DNA from: Nitrospirota bacterium
GTDB taxonomy: Bacteria; Nitrospirota; Thermodesulfovibrionia; Thermodesulfovibrionales; UBA1546
DNA: 33,085 nucleotides
NCBI GenBank assembly: GCA_026387575.1
Contig: JAPLLK010000091.1
Span: forward strand, 1-33,085
Direction: 5' to 3'
Below are positions 22,305 to 31,355 of this stretch, piece after piece. The position numbers and the translations under genes were made by a program. Under the pieces are notes generated by a model. That model was not told the origin of the DNA. It made no database searches and saw nothing but the letters and a program-made list of their open reading frames with translations. Numbering within the stretch: the stretch's first letter is position 1; the number at the start of each line of letters is the position of its first letter.

Positions 22305-23555
22305 ATGCGAGACATGCTTGGCAGAGAAGAAGTTGTTACTGTTGAAAAGGCGCTGGATATACTTAAGAAACTTTCTATGGTATTTCCTCCTGAGACAAAA
22401 CTGAATATAGAGCATTCATGCAGGAGAGTTTTGTCACGGGATATTTTTTCACCTGAAAACCTTCCCCAGTTTGCGCGCTCCACAGTTGACGGCTTTGCAG
22501 TTAATTCTTCTGATACATTTGGCGCTTCGGACGGTCTTCCCGCATATATTAACATCGCCGGTGAAGTATTGATGGGCGCAATGCCTGACTTTGAGCTTAA
22601 AAAGGGGATGACAGCAAAGATAGCAACAGGCGGGATGCTTCCAGAGGGCGCTGATGCAGTCGTTATGATAGAGCACGCACAGACGATAGATGAAAAGATG
22701 GTAGAGATAATGAAGCCGGCAGCGCCTGGAGAAAATGTGATACGGGTAGGGGAGGATATAAAGAAAGGCGAGTTGGTATTAAAGAAAGGGCATAGGCTCA
22801 GGCCTCAGGATACGGGCGCACTCTCAGGGCTCGGAATAACAGAGGTCTACGCCTATGAAAAACCAAAGGTTTCCATTATAGCAACAGGGAATGAGATTGT
22901 TCCCGCAGACAAGGATGTTAAACTTGGACAGGTGAGGGACATAAATTCATTTAATCTTGCTGGTCTTATATCAGAAGCAGGAGGAGAACCCCTAAAGCGC
23001 GGCATATTCGGCGACGAATACAGCGTTATAAAAAAGATAGTTGAAGAGTCTCTTAAGGATTCCGCTATGGTGCTTATAACAGGCGGGAGTTCTGTAGGCA
23101 CAAAAGATATGACTGCTAAAGTTATAAATGATGTCGGAAGCCCCGGAGTTTTATTCCACGGCGTATCAATTAAACCCGGCAAACCACTGATAGGAGGCAT
23201 CGTAAACAACAAACCCGTATTCGGACTTCCCGGACATCCTGCTGCTGTCACAGTATGTTTCGAACAATTCATTGAGCCTGTCATGAAAAAACTCACAGGC
23301 ATTTCTGAAAACAGGTTCAGAGATAGAAAACTTACCGTAACGGCAAAGATGGCAAAAAATGTTTCATCAAGTTCAGGCAGGGAAGACCACATAAGGGTTG
23401 CCCTTGAAGAGCGGGGCGATGAAATCTGGGCGAATCCGATTCTGGGAAAGTCAGGACTTATAACGACTCTTGTTAAGGCTGACGGGATTGTTGTTATTCC
23501 GCTAAGGAAGCTTGGAGTGGAGCAGGGCGAGGTTGTAGAGGTAAGACTGTTTTAG
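22305..23555 (+). CDS. moeA: Molybdopterin molybdenumtransferase
   Basis: 416 residues, full MoeA length. It inserts molybdate into adenylylated molybdopterin. Clear motifs: RSTVDGFAV, ATGGMLPEGADAVVMIE, SIIATGNEI, ITGGSSVGTKD and KPGKPLIGG…VFGLPGHPAA. Molybdo- or tungstoenzymes such as formate dehydrogenase must be encoded elsewhere. The other moa/mob genes are not in the window. It is followed by a small GTCCC/GGGAC hairpin (23596-23614), then the convergent efflux operon. Confidence 0.94.
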   Translation: MRDMLGREEVVTVEKALDILKKLSMVFPPETKLNIEHSCRRVLSRDIFSPENLPQFARSTVDGFAVNSSDTFGASDGLPAYINIAGEVLMGAMPDFELKKGMTAKIATGGMLPEGADAVVMIEHAQTIDEKMVEIMKPAAPGENVIRVGEDIKKGELVLKKGHRLRPQDTGALSGLGITEVYAYEKPKVSIIATGNEIVPADKDVKLGQVRDINSFNLAGLISEAGGEPLKRGIFGDEYSVIKKIVEESLKDSAMVLITGGSSVGTKDMTAKVINDVGSPGVLFHGVSIKPGKPLIGGIVNNKPVFGLPGHPAAVTVCFEQFIEPVMKKLTGISENRFRDRKLTVTAKMAKNVSSSSGREDHIRVALEERGDEIWANPILGKSGLITTLVKADGIVVIPLRKLGVEQGEVVEVRLF

Positions 23556-23595
23556 TTGTTATTAACGGCAGGATATAATATTTTTGCTCATTCTC

Positions 23596-23614
23596 GTCCC
23601 AATATTATCGGGAC
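23596..23614 (+). terminator. Possible hairpin after moeA
   Basis: GTCCC, 9-base loop, GGGAC without a T tract. Weak; it marks the junction between moeA and the GC-richer efflux operon. Confidence 0.25.
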
Positions 23615-23683
23615 TCCGATCCACGGCAGCGGACCAACTGAGGCTGATAATACTTGTCTATCTTCTGTCCTTCCTTCCTTCCC

Positions 23684-25093
23684 TTAGTCCTTTTCACCAC
23701 CACCCAGCACCTTATAGAGAGTTACCAGATTAGTCAGCTTAGAGAGGCGAACTGTAATTAGACCCTGCTGTGCGCTGTAGAGGGAGCGTTGGGCGTCCAG
23801 AACGCTCAGGTAACTATCAATCCCGCTTTTGTAGCGCGCATCGGAGAGGCGATAGCTCTCGGCAAAGGCTTCCACAAGGGACTGTTGCGCCGCCATCTGA
23901 TCCCCTACGGTTCCCTTCTGGGCAAGGGCATCGGCCACTTCCCTGAATGCCGTCTGAATCGCCTTCTCGTATTGGGTCAATACAATTTCCCTGTCTACTT
24001 TACTTGACTCCAAGGCAGACCACGTGCGCGCATCAAAAATTGGCATATTTATCTGTGGAGTGAAACTCCATGTACCCGTACCAGTTTTGAACAAGCCTGA
24101 CAGTTCGTCACTTGCGGTGCCGATTGCGCCCGTAAGAGAGATACGGGGAAAGAAAGCTGCTCGGGCGGCGCCGATATTGGCGTTGGCAGCCTTGAGGAGA
24201 GTTTCAGCTTGAAGAACATCGGGCCGGCGCAGGAGCGCCTCAGAGGAGATGCCCGGGGAAATCTCCTTTGGAGGGCTGACAGTAATTAGGTCTATCGGCA
24301 AAAGATCTTTCGGTATTGGTGAGCCAACCAGCAGGTTTAAGGCATTTTCACCTTGCGCCGCCAGTTGCGTGTATCGGGCGACATCTCCTCTTGCTGTATC
24401 CACTTGCGTTTGTGCTCGACGGAGATCCAATGCTGATGCGAGCCCGACGTCATAGCGCCGTTTAATCAAATCATAGGCGGCCTGCTGGGTATCAAGGGTA
24501 GACTTTGCCAGTTTAAGGATTTCCAGATCAGCGGCAAGGGACAGGTATGTATTGGCAACCGCAGAAATCAGAGAGATTTGCGCGCTGCGACGGGCATGTT
24601 CCGTAGCTAAATACTCCTGTAGCGCCACATCTTTTAGACTGCGGATACGGCCGAAGAAGTCTATCTCCCAAGAGGTGATGCCCAAATTCACACTGTATTG
24701 TTCAGTTGTCCTCAGTTCTCCGGGACGCACAATATCGAGGGAGCCGCGCTTTTTGCTTTCACTTCCGACTGCATTGACGACAGGGAAGATCTCTGCCCGC
24801 TGAATACCGTAGATCGCGCGTGCCTTTTCCACATTCAAGGCGGCAAGTTTTAGGTCCCGGTTATTGTTCAAGGCCATCTCGATGATCTGTTGCAGCTTTG
24901 TGTCGGTGAAAAATTCCTGCCACCTCAGTTCCGAGGCTGCCGGAGCACCGGCTGCAGCTTTGGTTCCTTTGTATGCCTCACCGGTTGGCCAATCGGCAGG
25001 CACCGGGGCTGCAGGCTTTGTATATTTCGGAGCCAAAGAGCAGCCAACCAGACAAATAAGCACGCCCATTATCAAATGTATTTTTCTCGTCAT
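23684..25093 (-). CDS. Outer-membrane efflux lipoprotein (OprM/NodT family)
   Basis: 469 residues, TolC-like outer-membrane channel of an RND tripartite pump. The ATG at 25093 is chosen: it falls 1 base after the pump stop, is preceded by GGAGGTG and gives a signal peptide with lipobox LVGC (Cys18). A further-upstream ATG would overlap the pump gene by 44 bases. Two OEP repeats are visible (EMALNNNRDLKLAALNVEKAR and ETLLKAANANIGAARAAFFP). It is the last gene of the operon. Confidence 0.92.
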   Translation of the reverse strand: MTRKIHLIMGVLICLVGCSLAPKYTKPAAPVPADWPTGEAYKGTKAAAGAPAASELRWQEFFTDTKLQQIIEMALNNNRDLKLAALNVEKARAIYGIQRAEIFPVVNAVGSESKKRGSLDIVRPGELRTTEQYSVNLGITSWEIDFFGRIRSLKDVALQEYLATEHARRSAQISLISAVANTYLSLAADLEILKLAKSTLDTQQAAYDLIKRRYDVGLASALDLRRAQTQVDTARGDVARYTQLAAQGENALNLLVGSPIPKDLLPIDLITVSPPKEISPGISSEALLRRPDVLQAETLLKAANANIGAARAAFFPRISLTGAIGTASDELSGLFKTGTGTWSFTPQINMPIFDARTWSALESSKVDREIVLTQYEKAIQTAFREVADALAQKGTVGDQMAAQQSLVEAFAESYRLSDARYKSGIDSYLSVLDAQRSLYSAQQGLITVRLSKLTNLVTLYKVLGGGEKD

Positions 25094-25094
25094 A

Positions 25095-28000
25095 TTAAGA
25101 CACCTCCGGAGCATTCTTGGGAGCTGAGTTTTGCTCATGGATCTGGTTTTGTTGTCTTTTCTTGCGGGATGTCAGGACAAAAAACAGGGGAATGAAAAAG
25201 AGGTCGATAAATGTGGCTGAGAGCATCCCGCCGGCAACAGCAGTACCAATGGCGCTTTGTGCCCCTGCACCGGCGCCAGTCGCAATGGCCAGTGGAAGGA
25301 CACCGAAGAAGAAGGCAAGCGAGGTCATGATGACCGGTCGAAAGCGCAACCGCGCTGCACCAAGGATCGCATCGATCAGGTTGGCCCCTTGCGCTATCTG
25401 ATCTCTTGCAAACTGAATAATAAGGATGGCGTTTTTTGTCGACAGCCCGAGGGTGGTGAGAAAGCCGATCTGGAAATAGACATCATTGGGAAACCACCGC
25501 AGCGAGGTGGCTAGTATCGCGCCGAACACACCCAACGGCAACATCAGCATATTGGCGATAGGGATAGACCAGCTTTCGTATAAGGCTGCCACGCACAGAA
25601 AAATCACGAGGATGGAAAATGCGTAAAGAATGGGAGCCTGGGAACTTGCCATTCGCTCTTGGTAGGAAAGCCCTGTCCAGTCAAAGCCTATTCCCTGCGG
25701 AAGCTTCGATGCGATCTCTTCCATTGCTTGCATTGCCTCACCGGTACTTCTACCCGGTGCCGGCTCGCCCCAGATATTTATAGAAGGAAAAGCGTTGTAG
25801 CGCTCCAGCTTGGGAGAACCATACGTCCAGTGTCCGGATGCAAAAGAAGAAAAGGGTACCATATTCCCCGCATTATTGCGTACATAGATTTTTTTCAAAT
25901 CCTCGGGCAACATGCGCTGCGGTGCATCTGCCTGAGCGTATACCCGCTTGACCCGCGCAGCCTGGATAAAGTCATTGACATAAGAGCCGCCAAAGGCCGC
26001 TGTAATAGTGTTATGGATGGCGCTTATGGGAATTCCCAAAGCGCCGGTCTTTTCCCAATCTACGTCAATGTGGTACTCGGGTACGTCTTCCATACCGTTG
26101 GGCCGAACCCCGGTCAATCTCGGGTCTTTTGCCGCCATCCCCAGGAGTTGGTTGCGGGCACCCATCAGGGCGGCGTGTCCCATGCCGCCACGATCCTGCA
26201 ACTGAAAATCAACCCCCGTGGCATTGCCCAACTCGATGACCGACGGAGGCGGGAAGGCGAATACCATAGCGTTGCGAATCTTTGAGAACCTTCCCATGGC
26301 CCTGCCTGCTATGGCCTTGACTTTCAGATCAGGTCGGTTGCGCAGTTTCCAGTCCTTGAGCTTAGCAAATCCCAGTCCCAGGTTCTGACTCTGGCCGCTA
26401 AAGCTGACACCTGAGAGTGCCATGAAGGATTCCACCGCATCTTTCTCCTGCGTCAGGAAATAGTCCCTGACCTCATCCATGACCTTTTGGGTCTGCTCTA
26501 GGGTGGAACCGGACGGAAGGCTCGCCTGAATCAACAAGATACCCTGGTCTTCATCCGGTAGATAGGAGGTGGGCATACGCTGAAACAGATATCCCACCGC
26601 AGCCACAATTAACACATATATGAATACGTAACGCAGTTTTTTTGCAAGAATGCGGCCGACCAGTCTTACATACAGATCTCTGATCCTGAAAAAGACGTGA
26701 TCAAACCATCTGAAAAAGGGGCGCATAAAAGGAATCGCATTGTCTGACGGTTCATGCCCTGCCGGTACCGGTTTGAGGAATGTGGCGCAGAGAACCGGGG
26801 TCAGGATCAGGGCTACAACCACTGAAAGGAGCATGGAGGAGATGATAGTCACGGAAAACTGGCGATAGATGACGCCGGTGGAACCGGGAAAGAACGCCAT
26901 GGGGCCGAACACAGCCGACAACACCAGCCCGATGCCGATCAGGGCACTGGTGATCTGGGTCATGGACTTGGCGGTGGCTTCCCGCGGCGAAAGTCCCTCT
27001 TCACTCATTATTCGTTCTACGTTTTCCACTACTACAATGGCGTCGTCCACCAACAGGCCGATTGCCAGCACCATGGCGAACATAGTTAGCATGTTGATAG
27101 AGAACCCGAAGAACCCTAACGCTGCGAAGGTGCCCAGCAGCACCACAGGCACCGCAATGGTTGGTATCAGGGTGGCCCGGATGTTACCCATAAACAGGTA
27201 CATAACCACAAAAACCAGAAGGATCGCCTCGATAAGGGTCTTGACCACTTCATTGATAGCTACCTTGGTAAAAGGAGTGGTATCATAGGGATAAATCACC
27301 TTCATGCCTGCGGGGAAATACCGGCTCATTTCTTTCATTTTTGCTTTGACTCTATCCGCCGTAGCCAGGGCATTGGCGCCGGAGGCCATGCGAATGGCCA
27401 TGGCACCTTCGGGTTTGCCCATGTAATTTGGCACTATATCGTAACGATCGGTCCCCAGTTCCGTGCGTCCGATGTCCTTGATGCGTACCACAGAGCCGTC
27501 CGGATTGGTGCGGATAGGTATGGCGGCAAACTCCTCAGAGGTCTTCAACATATGCTGGACTATAATAGAGGCGTTCATGCGCTGACCTGCCGTAGCCGGC
27601 GCTCCGCCAAACTGGCCGGCGGAGACTTCCACATTGTAAGCCCGCAGCGCCGTGATCACATCTTCCATTGTCAGATGATAATCGGTGAGTTTATCAGTGT
27701 TGACCCAGACCCGCATGGCATACTGGGTGCCGAAATTCTCCACTTCGCCAACGCCCGGCACCCGCGACAGGACCTTCTCCAGGTTGGATTGGGCATAGTC
27801 CCTCAGATCTTCGGCATCCATGCTGCCGTCTTCGGAGATCAGCCCCACAATGATCAGAAAGTTCTTGGTCGATTTGCTGACCTTGACGCCTGAGCGCTGG
27901 ACCACTTCCGGAAGGCTTGCCATAGCGAGCTGAAGCTTGTTCTGCACCTTGGACCATGCAACATCAGGATCGGTGCCGGGCTTAAAGGTCAATTCGAGGC

Positions 28001-28268
28001 GGGACGCGCCGGATGAAGAACTGGTGCCTGAAAGGTAGAGCATATCGTCTAAGCCGGTCATTTTCTGCTCAATGATCTGTGTGATGGTGTTTTCCACGGT
28101 CTCCGCCGAAGCCCCGGGATAAAAGGAGTCAATGGCGATGGACGGAGGGGCGATAGGAGGATACTGTGATATGGGCAGGTTGTAGATTGCCAGGCATCCC
28201 AGTACCATAATAATGATGGCGATAACCCAGGCGAAGACTGGCCGTTTCAGAAAGAATTTTGATAACAT
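25095..28268 (-). CDS. RND multidrug efflux permease (HAE1/AcrB-MexB family)
   Basis: 1057 residues, full-length inner-membrane drug:proton antiporter. N-terminal FFLKRPVFAWVIAIIIM, the TM4 proton-relay motif GLLVDDAIVVVENVERIM with paired Asp, GSTGVIYRQFSVTI and a C-terminal TM cluster are typical of HAE1 pumps. It is stop-start linked to the adaptor gene (both share base 28268) and to the outer-membrane factor. Substrates cannot be predicted. The whole operon is richer in GC than its neighbours, which suggests lateral transfer. Confidence 0.95.
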   Translation of the reverse strand: MLSKFFLKRPVFAWVIAIIIMVLGCLAIYNLPISQYPPIAPPSIAIDSFYPGASAETVENTITQIIEQKMTGLDDMLYLSGTSSSSGASRLELTFKPGTDPDVAWSKVQNKLQLAMASLPEVVQRSGVKVSKSTKNFLIIVGLISEDGSMDAEDLRDYAQSNLEKVLSRVPGVGEVENFGTQYAMRVWVNTDKLTDYHLTMEDVITALRAYNVEVSAGQFGGAPATAGQRMNASIIVQHMLKTSEEFAAIPIRTNPDGSVVRIKDIGRTELGTDRYDIVPNYMGKPEGAMAIRMASGANALATADRVKAKMKEMSRYFPAGMKVIYPYDTTPFTKVAINEVVKTLIEAILLVFVVMYLFMGNIRATLIPTIAVPVVLLGTFAALGFFGFSINMLTMFAMVLAIGLLVDDAIVVVENVERIMSEEGLSPREATAKSMTQITSALIGIGLVLSAVFGPMAFFPGSTGVIYRQFSVTIISSMLLSVVVALILTPVLCATFLKPVPAGHEPSDNAIPFMRPFFRWFDHVFFRIRDLYVRLVGRILAKKLRYVFIYVLIVAAVGYLFQRMPTSYLPDEDQGILLIQASLPSGSTLEQTQKVMDEVRDYFLTQEKDAVESFMALSGVSFSGQSQNLGLGFAKLKDWKLRNRPDLKVKAIAGRAMGRFSKIRNAMVFAFPPPSVIELGNATGVDFQLQDRGGMGHAALMGARNQLLGMAAKDPRLTGVRPNGMEDVPEYHIDVDWEKTGALGIPISAIHNTITAAFGGSYVNDFIQAARVKRVYAQADAPQRMLPEDLKKIYVRNNAGNMVPFSSFASGHWTYGSPKLERYNAFPSINIWGEPAPGRSTGEAMQAMEEIASKLPQGIGFDWTGLSYQERMASSQAPILYAFSILVIFLCVAALYESWSIPIANMLMLPLGVFGAILATSLRWFPNDVYFQIGFLTTLGLSTKNAILIIQFARDQIAQGANLIDAILGAARLRFRPVIMTSLAFFFGVLPLAIATGAGAGAQSAIGTAVAGGMLSATFIDLFFIPLFFVLTSRKKRQQNQIHEQNSAPKNAPEVS

Positions 28269-29470
28269 TATTTGCCTCCGCCTGTTCGTTTTTGCGGCTG
28301 TGCATTAGTGCTGGTCGTATTTTCATTAAAAGGTACCACTTTCACTGTAGCGCCGGGCCGTGCCTTTTGCAGCCCTTCGACTATCACCAGTTCGCCGGGA
28401 GCAAGACCGGCCGAGACAAGCCATTTATCGCCCATGACCCGGTCGAGCGTGAGCATCCGTTGAACAACCTTGCTCTCGGCATTCACGATTAACACCACGG
28501 GATTTCCCTTCGGATCGCGTGAGACGGCCTGCTGGGGGATAAGGATAGCCTGTTTATTAACACCCTCTTGCACCTCTGCCCTGACAAACATGCCTGGCAG
28601 TAGAACGTGTTTGGGATTTGGAAAGACAACTCGCAGTATAACGGAGCCGGTTGTAGAATCCACTGATACATCCCGGAACTGAAGCGTACCTTTCAAAAGA
28701 TATTTCGTGCCGTCTTCTAATATAAGAGTGACTCTGTTTTGATTCGCTCCATCTTGCTTGATGCTGCCGTCCTCCAGGCTTCGTTTCAGCCGCAACAGGT
28801 CGGTTGTGGATTGGGTCACATCTACATAGACCGGATCAAGCTGCTGAATCACTGCAAGCGCAGCAGGTTGGTTTGCGGTCACCAGTGCCCCATTCGTCAC
28901 GTTGGATTTGCCGATGCGTCCTGAGACAGGTGCTGTGATACGGGTATATCCCAGGTTGATACGGGTCGTCTGAACTGCTGCTTTCCAGTATTCAATATCG
29001 GCCTTTACCTGTTGCAAGGAGGCAGCTGCGTCGTCGTAGTCCTGCTGACTTACAGCCTTTTCTGCGAGCAATGACTTGTAGCGCTCAACCCGCAAGCTGA
29101 TTGATGGCAGATTAGCCTCAGCCTTGGTGAGAGCGGCCTTTGTATTGTCATGGGCAGCCTGAAAGGGCGCAGGATCAATCTGATAGAGCACATCTCCGGC
29201 CTTGACGTCCGAACCTTCTGTGAACAGACGTTTTTGAATGATGCCACTGACCTGTGGGCGAACCTCTGCCACAAGATAGGCCGATGTCCTCCCTGGCAGT
29301 TCAGTGGCAAGCGTTACCTTCTCATGTTGCACTGTCACCACGGCCACTTCTGGTGTGCCCATAGGCGGAGGACCGCCGGCTCCATGCGGTTTCCCGCAAC
29401 CGGTTAATATCATGCCGCTAATAAGAACTCCCATAGCAGTGATCAGCTTCGTTTTGTACATGGGTTGCAT
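28268..29470 (-). CDS. RND efflux periplasmic adaptor lipoprotein (AcrA/MexA family)
   Basis: 400 residues. Signal peptide with lipobox LTGC, then the barrel-sandwich/lipoyl halves (LVAEVRPQVSGIIQKRLFTEG and YTRITAPVSGRIGKSNVTNG) around an alpha-hairpin with a coiled coil, then a beta-barrel. It bridges pump and outer-membrane channel. It starts with ATG after GGAAGGGGG and is the first structural gene, 78 bp after the TetR gene, with a palindromic operator candidate in the gap. Confidence 0.94.
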   Translation of the reverse strand: MQPMYKTKLITAMGVLISGMILTGCGKPHGAGGPPPMGTPEVAVVTVQHEKVTLATELPGRTSAYLVAEVRPQVSGIIQKRLFTEGSDVKAGDVLYQIDPAPFQAAHDNTKAALTKAEANLPSISLRVERYKSLLAEKAVSQQDYDDAAASLQQVKADIEYWKAAVQTTRINLGYTRITAPVSGRIGKSNVTNGALVTANQPAALAVIQQLDPVYVDVTQSTTDLLRLKRSLEDGSIKQDGANQNRVTLILEDGTKYLLKGTLQFRDVSVDSTTGSVILRVVFPNPKHVLLPGMFVRAEVQEGVNKQAILIPQQAVSRDPKGNPVVLIVNAESKVVQRMLTLDRVMGDKWLVSAGLAPGELVIVEGLQKARPGATVKVVPFNENTTSTNAQPQKRTGGGK

Positions 29471-29494
29471 AGATACCCCCTTCCTTCAAATGGA

Positions 29495-29510
29495 AAGAAC
29501 ATTCATTCTT
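29495..29510. promoter_or_regulatory. TetR operator candidate upstream of the efflux adaptor
   Basis: AAGAACATTCATTCTT, an imperfect 16-bp palindrome (AAGAA/TTCTT arms) that shares ATTCATTC with the perfect palindrome at 30146-30161. It lies 25 bp upstream of the adaptor start. Confidence 0.55.
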
Positions 29511-29548
29511 GCAATCAATAACAAAAAACGGTTCTCTATTACCACACC

Positions 29549-30124
29549 TTACCGCCTAATCCCATCCCAGCATGCCTCAATGATTCGGGCGATCAGGGCA
29601 TCGTCCAGCGTGATGAAGCCGAGAATATGGTCCCGCGCGACGTTCAGCAGCGGTCCGAAGGATAGGGCGAATAGGGCAGCAAGAGGAATACCCTTGATGA
29701 CCTGCTGTTCCACTCCTTCTTCAAAAAGCTCGCGGTACATGTCAGGCTCACCCTTTTTCCCCAGGATTTTATCTCTGCGGACGGCCACGCCGTATGGGGA
29801 GTTGTGGAACTGCTCCATGTACCGGAAATCCAGAGGGTTCTCGATGAAGTAGCGCAACAATGCTGTGCAGAGATGGAGAAACCGCTCTCTGATCGGCTTC
29901 TCCGATGCGTAACCTTCCATTATGACGGACTGAATCTTCTCTTCGAGTTCCTGGTAGAGCTTGGAGATGAGCAAGTCCTTGTTTGCGAAATAGCGGTATA
30001 TTGTCCCAGTGCCCACCCCTGCCCGATCAGCAATCATGGCTATCGGGGCTCCGTGGAACCCATTCTCGGCAATAAGTTCCAAGGCGGCTCGCACTATATC
30101 GTCACGCTTGTCTCGTCTTGCCAT
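29549..30124 (-). CDS. TetR-family transcriptional regulator
   Basis: 191 residues. N-terminal helix-turn-helix (about residues 10-55: IVRAALELIAENGFHGAPIAMIADRAGVGTGTIYRYFANKDLL) and a variable C-terminal ligand domain. It is first in the efflux operon direction, so it most likely represses the pump genes and itself. Two related palindromes, before this gene and before the adaptor, support autoregulation. The inducer is unknown. Confidence 0.92.
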   Translation of the reverse strand: MARRDKRDDIVRAALELIAENGFHGAPIAMIADRAGVGTGTIYRYFANKDLLISKLYQELEEKIQSVIMEGYASEKPIRERFLHLCTALLRYFIENPLDFRYMEQFHNSPYGVAVRRDKILGKKGEPDMYRELFEEGVEQQVIKGIPLAALFALSFGPLLNVARDHILGFITLDDALIARIIEACWDGIRR

Positions 30125-30145
30125 AGCGTATAAACCTCCCTATCT

Positions 30146-30161
30146 GAATGAATATTCATTC
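30146..30161. promoter_or_regulatory. TetR operator candidate upstream of the regulator
   Basis: GAATGAATATTCATTC, a perfect 16-bp palindrome 22 bp upstream of the TetR start; typical size and symmetry for this family. Confidence 0.7.
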
Positions 30162-30443
30162 CTATCTTATGTTATCCGATTTGTCCGAGTCAAGTTTTTT
30201 GGGATTAATATTCACTATCCATCTGCACGTTGTGCGTTCGACCTTTGTCTTAGCTACGGTAACATTTATTGTAAGTCAATTCGTCCTGAATAAAATATTC
30301 CTCTTTTATTTGTAAAAATGCTATTACTTATGCAAGAATATTGTGGTAATAGAGAACTGGAATTGATTAAGTGCCATTTATCAAAACTGATGGGCGAGTT
30401 TTATTATCTTTTAACAGAATTTCCATTAACAAGGAGGCTTAAA
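30162..30443 (+). other. Intergenic region upstream of the DoxX gene
   Basis: No convincing gene. A + strand frame from 30318 runs into the DoxX gene but lacks a ribosome site and conserved sequence. A possible promoter (TTGTAA, 16-bp spacer, TAAAAT near 30270-30300) is the best candidate for DoxX transcription. Composition is AT-rich again, marking the end of the efflux island. Confidence 0.4.
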
Positions 30444-30848
30444 ATGCTCTTAAAATCATTAAGCAAGTATCAGGATCTTGGACTTTTGATTATGCGGCTT
30501 GGTCTTGGAGCAATGTTTATGTATCACGGTCTGCCAAAACTCTTGGGCGGTCCTGAAAAATGGGCAAAGGTCGGTGTTGCGATGCAATATGTCGGCGTTG
30601 ATTTCGCGCCTGTTTTCTGGGGATTCATGGCATCTTTTGCCCTGGTCTTTGGATCGATCTGCCTGATCTTCGGATTCTTTTTTGTGCCGACATGCATCCT
30701 TCTTTCATTCACAATGGCAGTTGCTGCTGCAATGCATCTTGGCAAAGGAGATACACTTCAGACCGCATCTCATGCTATAGAAGCCGGTATTGTATTTTTC
30801 AGTCTGATATTCATCGGTCCTGGCAAACATAGTATTGAGAAACAGTGA
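30444..30848 (+). CDS. DoxX-family membrane protein
   Basis: 134 residues with four predicted membrane helices. The N-terminal LLIMRLGLGAMFMYHGLPKLLGG motif is the DoxX signature. The ATG at 30444 follows AAGGAGG; longer starts are unsupported. Members include subunits of thiosulfate:quinone oxidoreductase and stress-linked membrane proteins; this stand-alone copy has no assignable substrate. A terminator follows. Confidence 0.85.
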   Translation: MLLKSLSKYQDLGLLIMRLGLGAMFMYHGLPKLLGGPEKWAKVGVAMQYVGVDFAPVFWGFMASFALVFGSICLIFGFFFVPTCILLSFTMAVAAAMHLGKGDTLQTASHAIEAGIVFFSLIFIGPGKHSIEKQ

Positions 30849-30875
30849 TTTTTAAAATTTATTTCGAAGAATGAA

Positions 30876-30907
30876 AAAACAGAGAGAAATTCAATATTCT
30901 CTGTTTT
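30876..30907 (+). terminator. Intrinsic terminator after the DoxX gene
   Basis: AAAACAGAGA and TCTCTGTTTT form a perfect 10-bp stem with a 12-base loop, ending in a T run, 28 bp after the stop. It could work in both directions. Confidence 0.7.
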
Positions 30908-31059
30908 GGTTTTGAATAGGTTAAAAAGAGTTGCCTAATTAATGACACTAAGATACTCTCACCTTGCCCAGCGCATCTTCACAAGGCGGTAGATATGCTT
31001 GATAATGCCTTGAACGAAAAACCAACCGCACAATTAGTGGCACAATCGGCGCAATGAGA

Positions 31060-31089
31060 TTGACAATCAGGGATAGAAAAATGTTATTT
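31060..31089 (+). promoter_or_regulatory. Promoter of tRNA-Val
   Basis: TTGACA (31060-31065), 18-bp spacer, TTATTT (31084-31089), 13 bp before the mature tRNA 5' end. Confidence 0.5.
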
Positions 31090-31102
31090 TAAATGCTCTT
31101 GA

Positions 31103-31177
31103 AGGCTCGTAGCTCAGGGGGAGAGCGCTTCCTTGACACGGAAGAGGTCGGCGGTTCGAGACCGCCCGGGCCTACCA
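31103..31177 (+). tRNA. tRNA-Val (anticodon GAC)
   Basis: 75 nt with CCA encoded. Acceptor AGGCTCG pairs with CGGGCCT (one G-T), D arm GCTC/GAGC, anticodon stem CTTCC/GGAAG with loop TTGACAC (anticodon GAC), T arm GGCGG TTCGAGA CCGCC, discriminator A. All arms close. Confidence 0.95.
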
Positions 31178-31277
31178 TTTAAATGCATCATCACTTTTTC
31201 TAAAATAGGAACTCAGTTCTTTCTGCGTTTTGTTTCCCCTCTAAAAACAAGGTATTCCAGGCTGGGGAAATAAACAG

Positions 31278-31306
31278 TTGCAAGGCATGATATTTATTGT
31301 TACACT
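31278..31306 (+). promoter_or_regulatory. Possible promoter of the YIP1-like gene
   Basis: TTGCAA (31278-31283), 17-bp spacer, TACACT (31301-31306). A moderate match, about 50 bp before the start codon. Confidence 0.35.
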
Positions 31307-31355
31307 TTACACACAATAAACTTTTTAATAAAAAATTTCATGACAGGAGGGCAAG

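Noticed and set aside
25659-26285. 208-codon plus-strand open frame inside the RND pump gene
   Set aside because: Antisense shadow of the conserved pump gene; no recognisable domain.
30318-30443. N-terminal extension of the DoxX protein from an upstream ATG
   Set aside because: No ribosome site at the upstream start, no hydrophobic or conserved pattern in the extension, and a clear AAGGAGG before the internal ATG.
30948-31088. Minus-strand open stretch of about 46 codons with a hydrophobic start (…IAPIVPLIVRLVF) between the DoxX terminator and the tRNA
   Set aside because: No ATG or GTG at a sensible place and no ribosome site; it also overlaps the tRNA promoter. It could be a remnant of a membrane protein gene, but cannot be supported as a gene.
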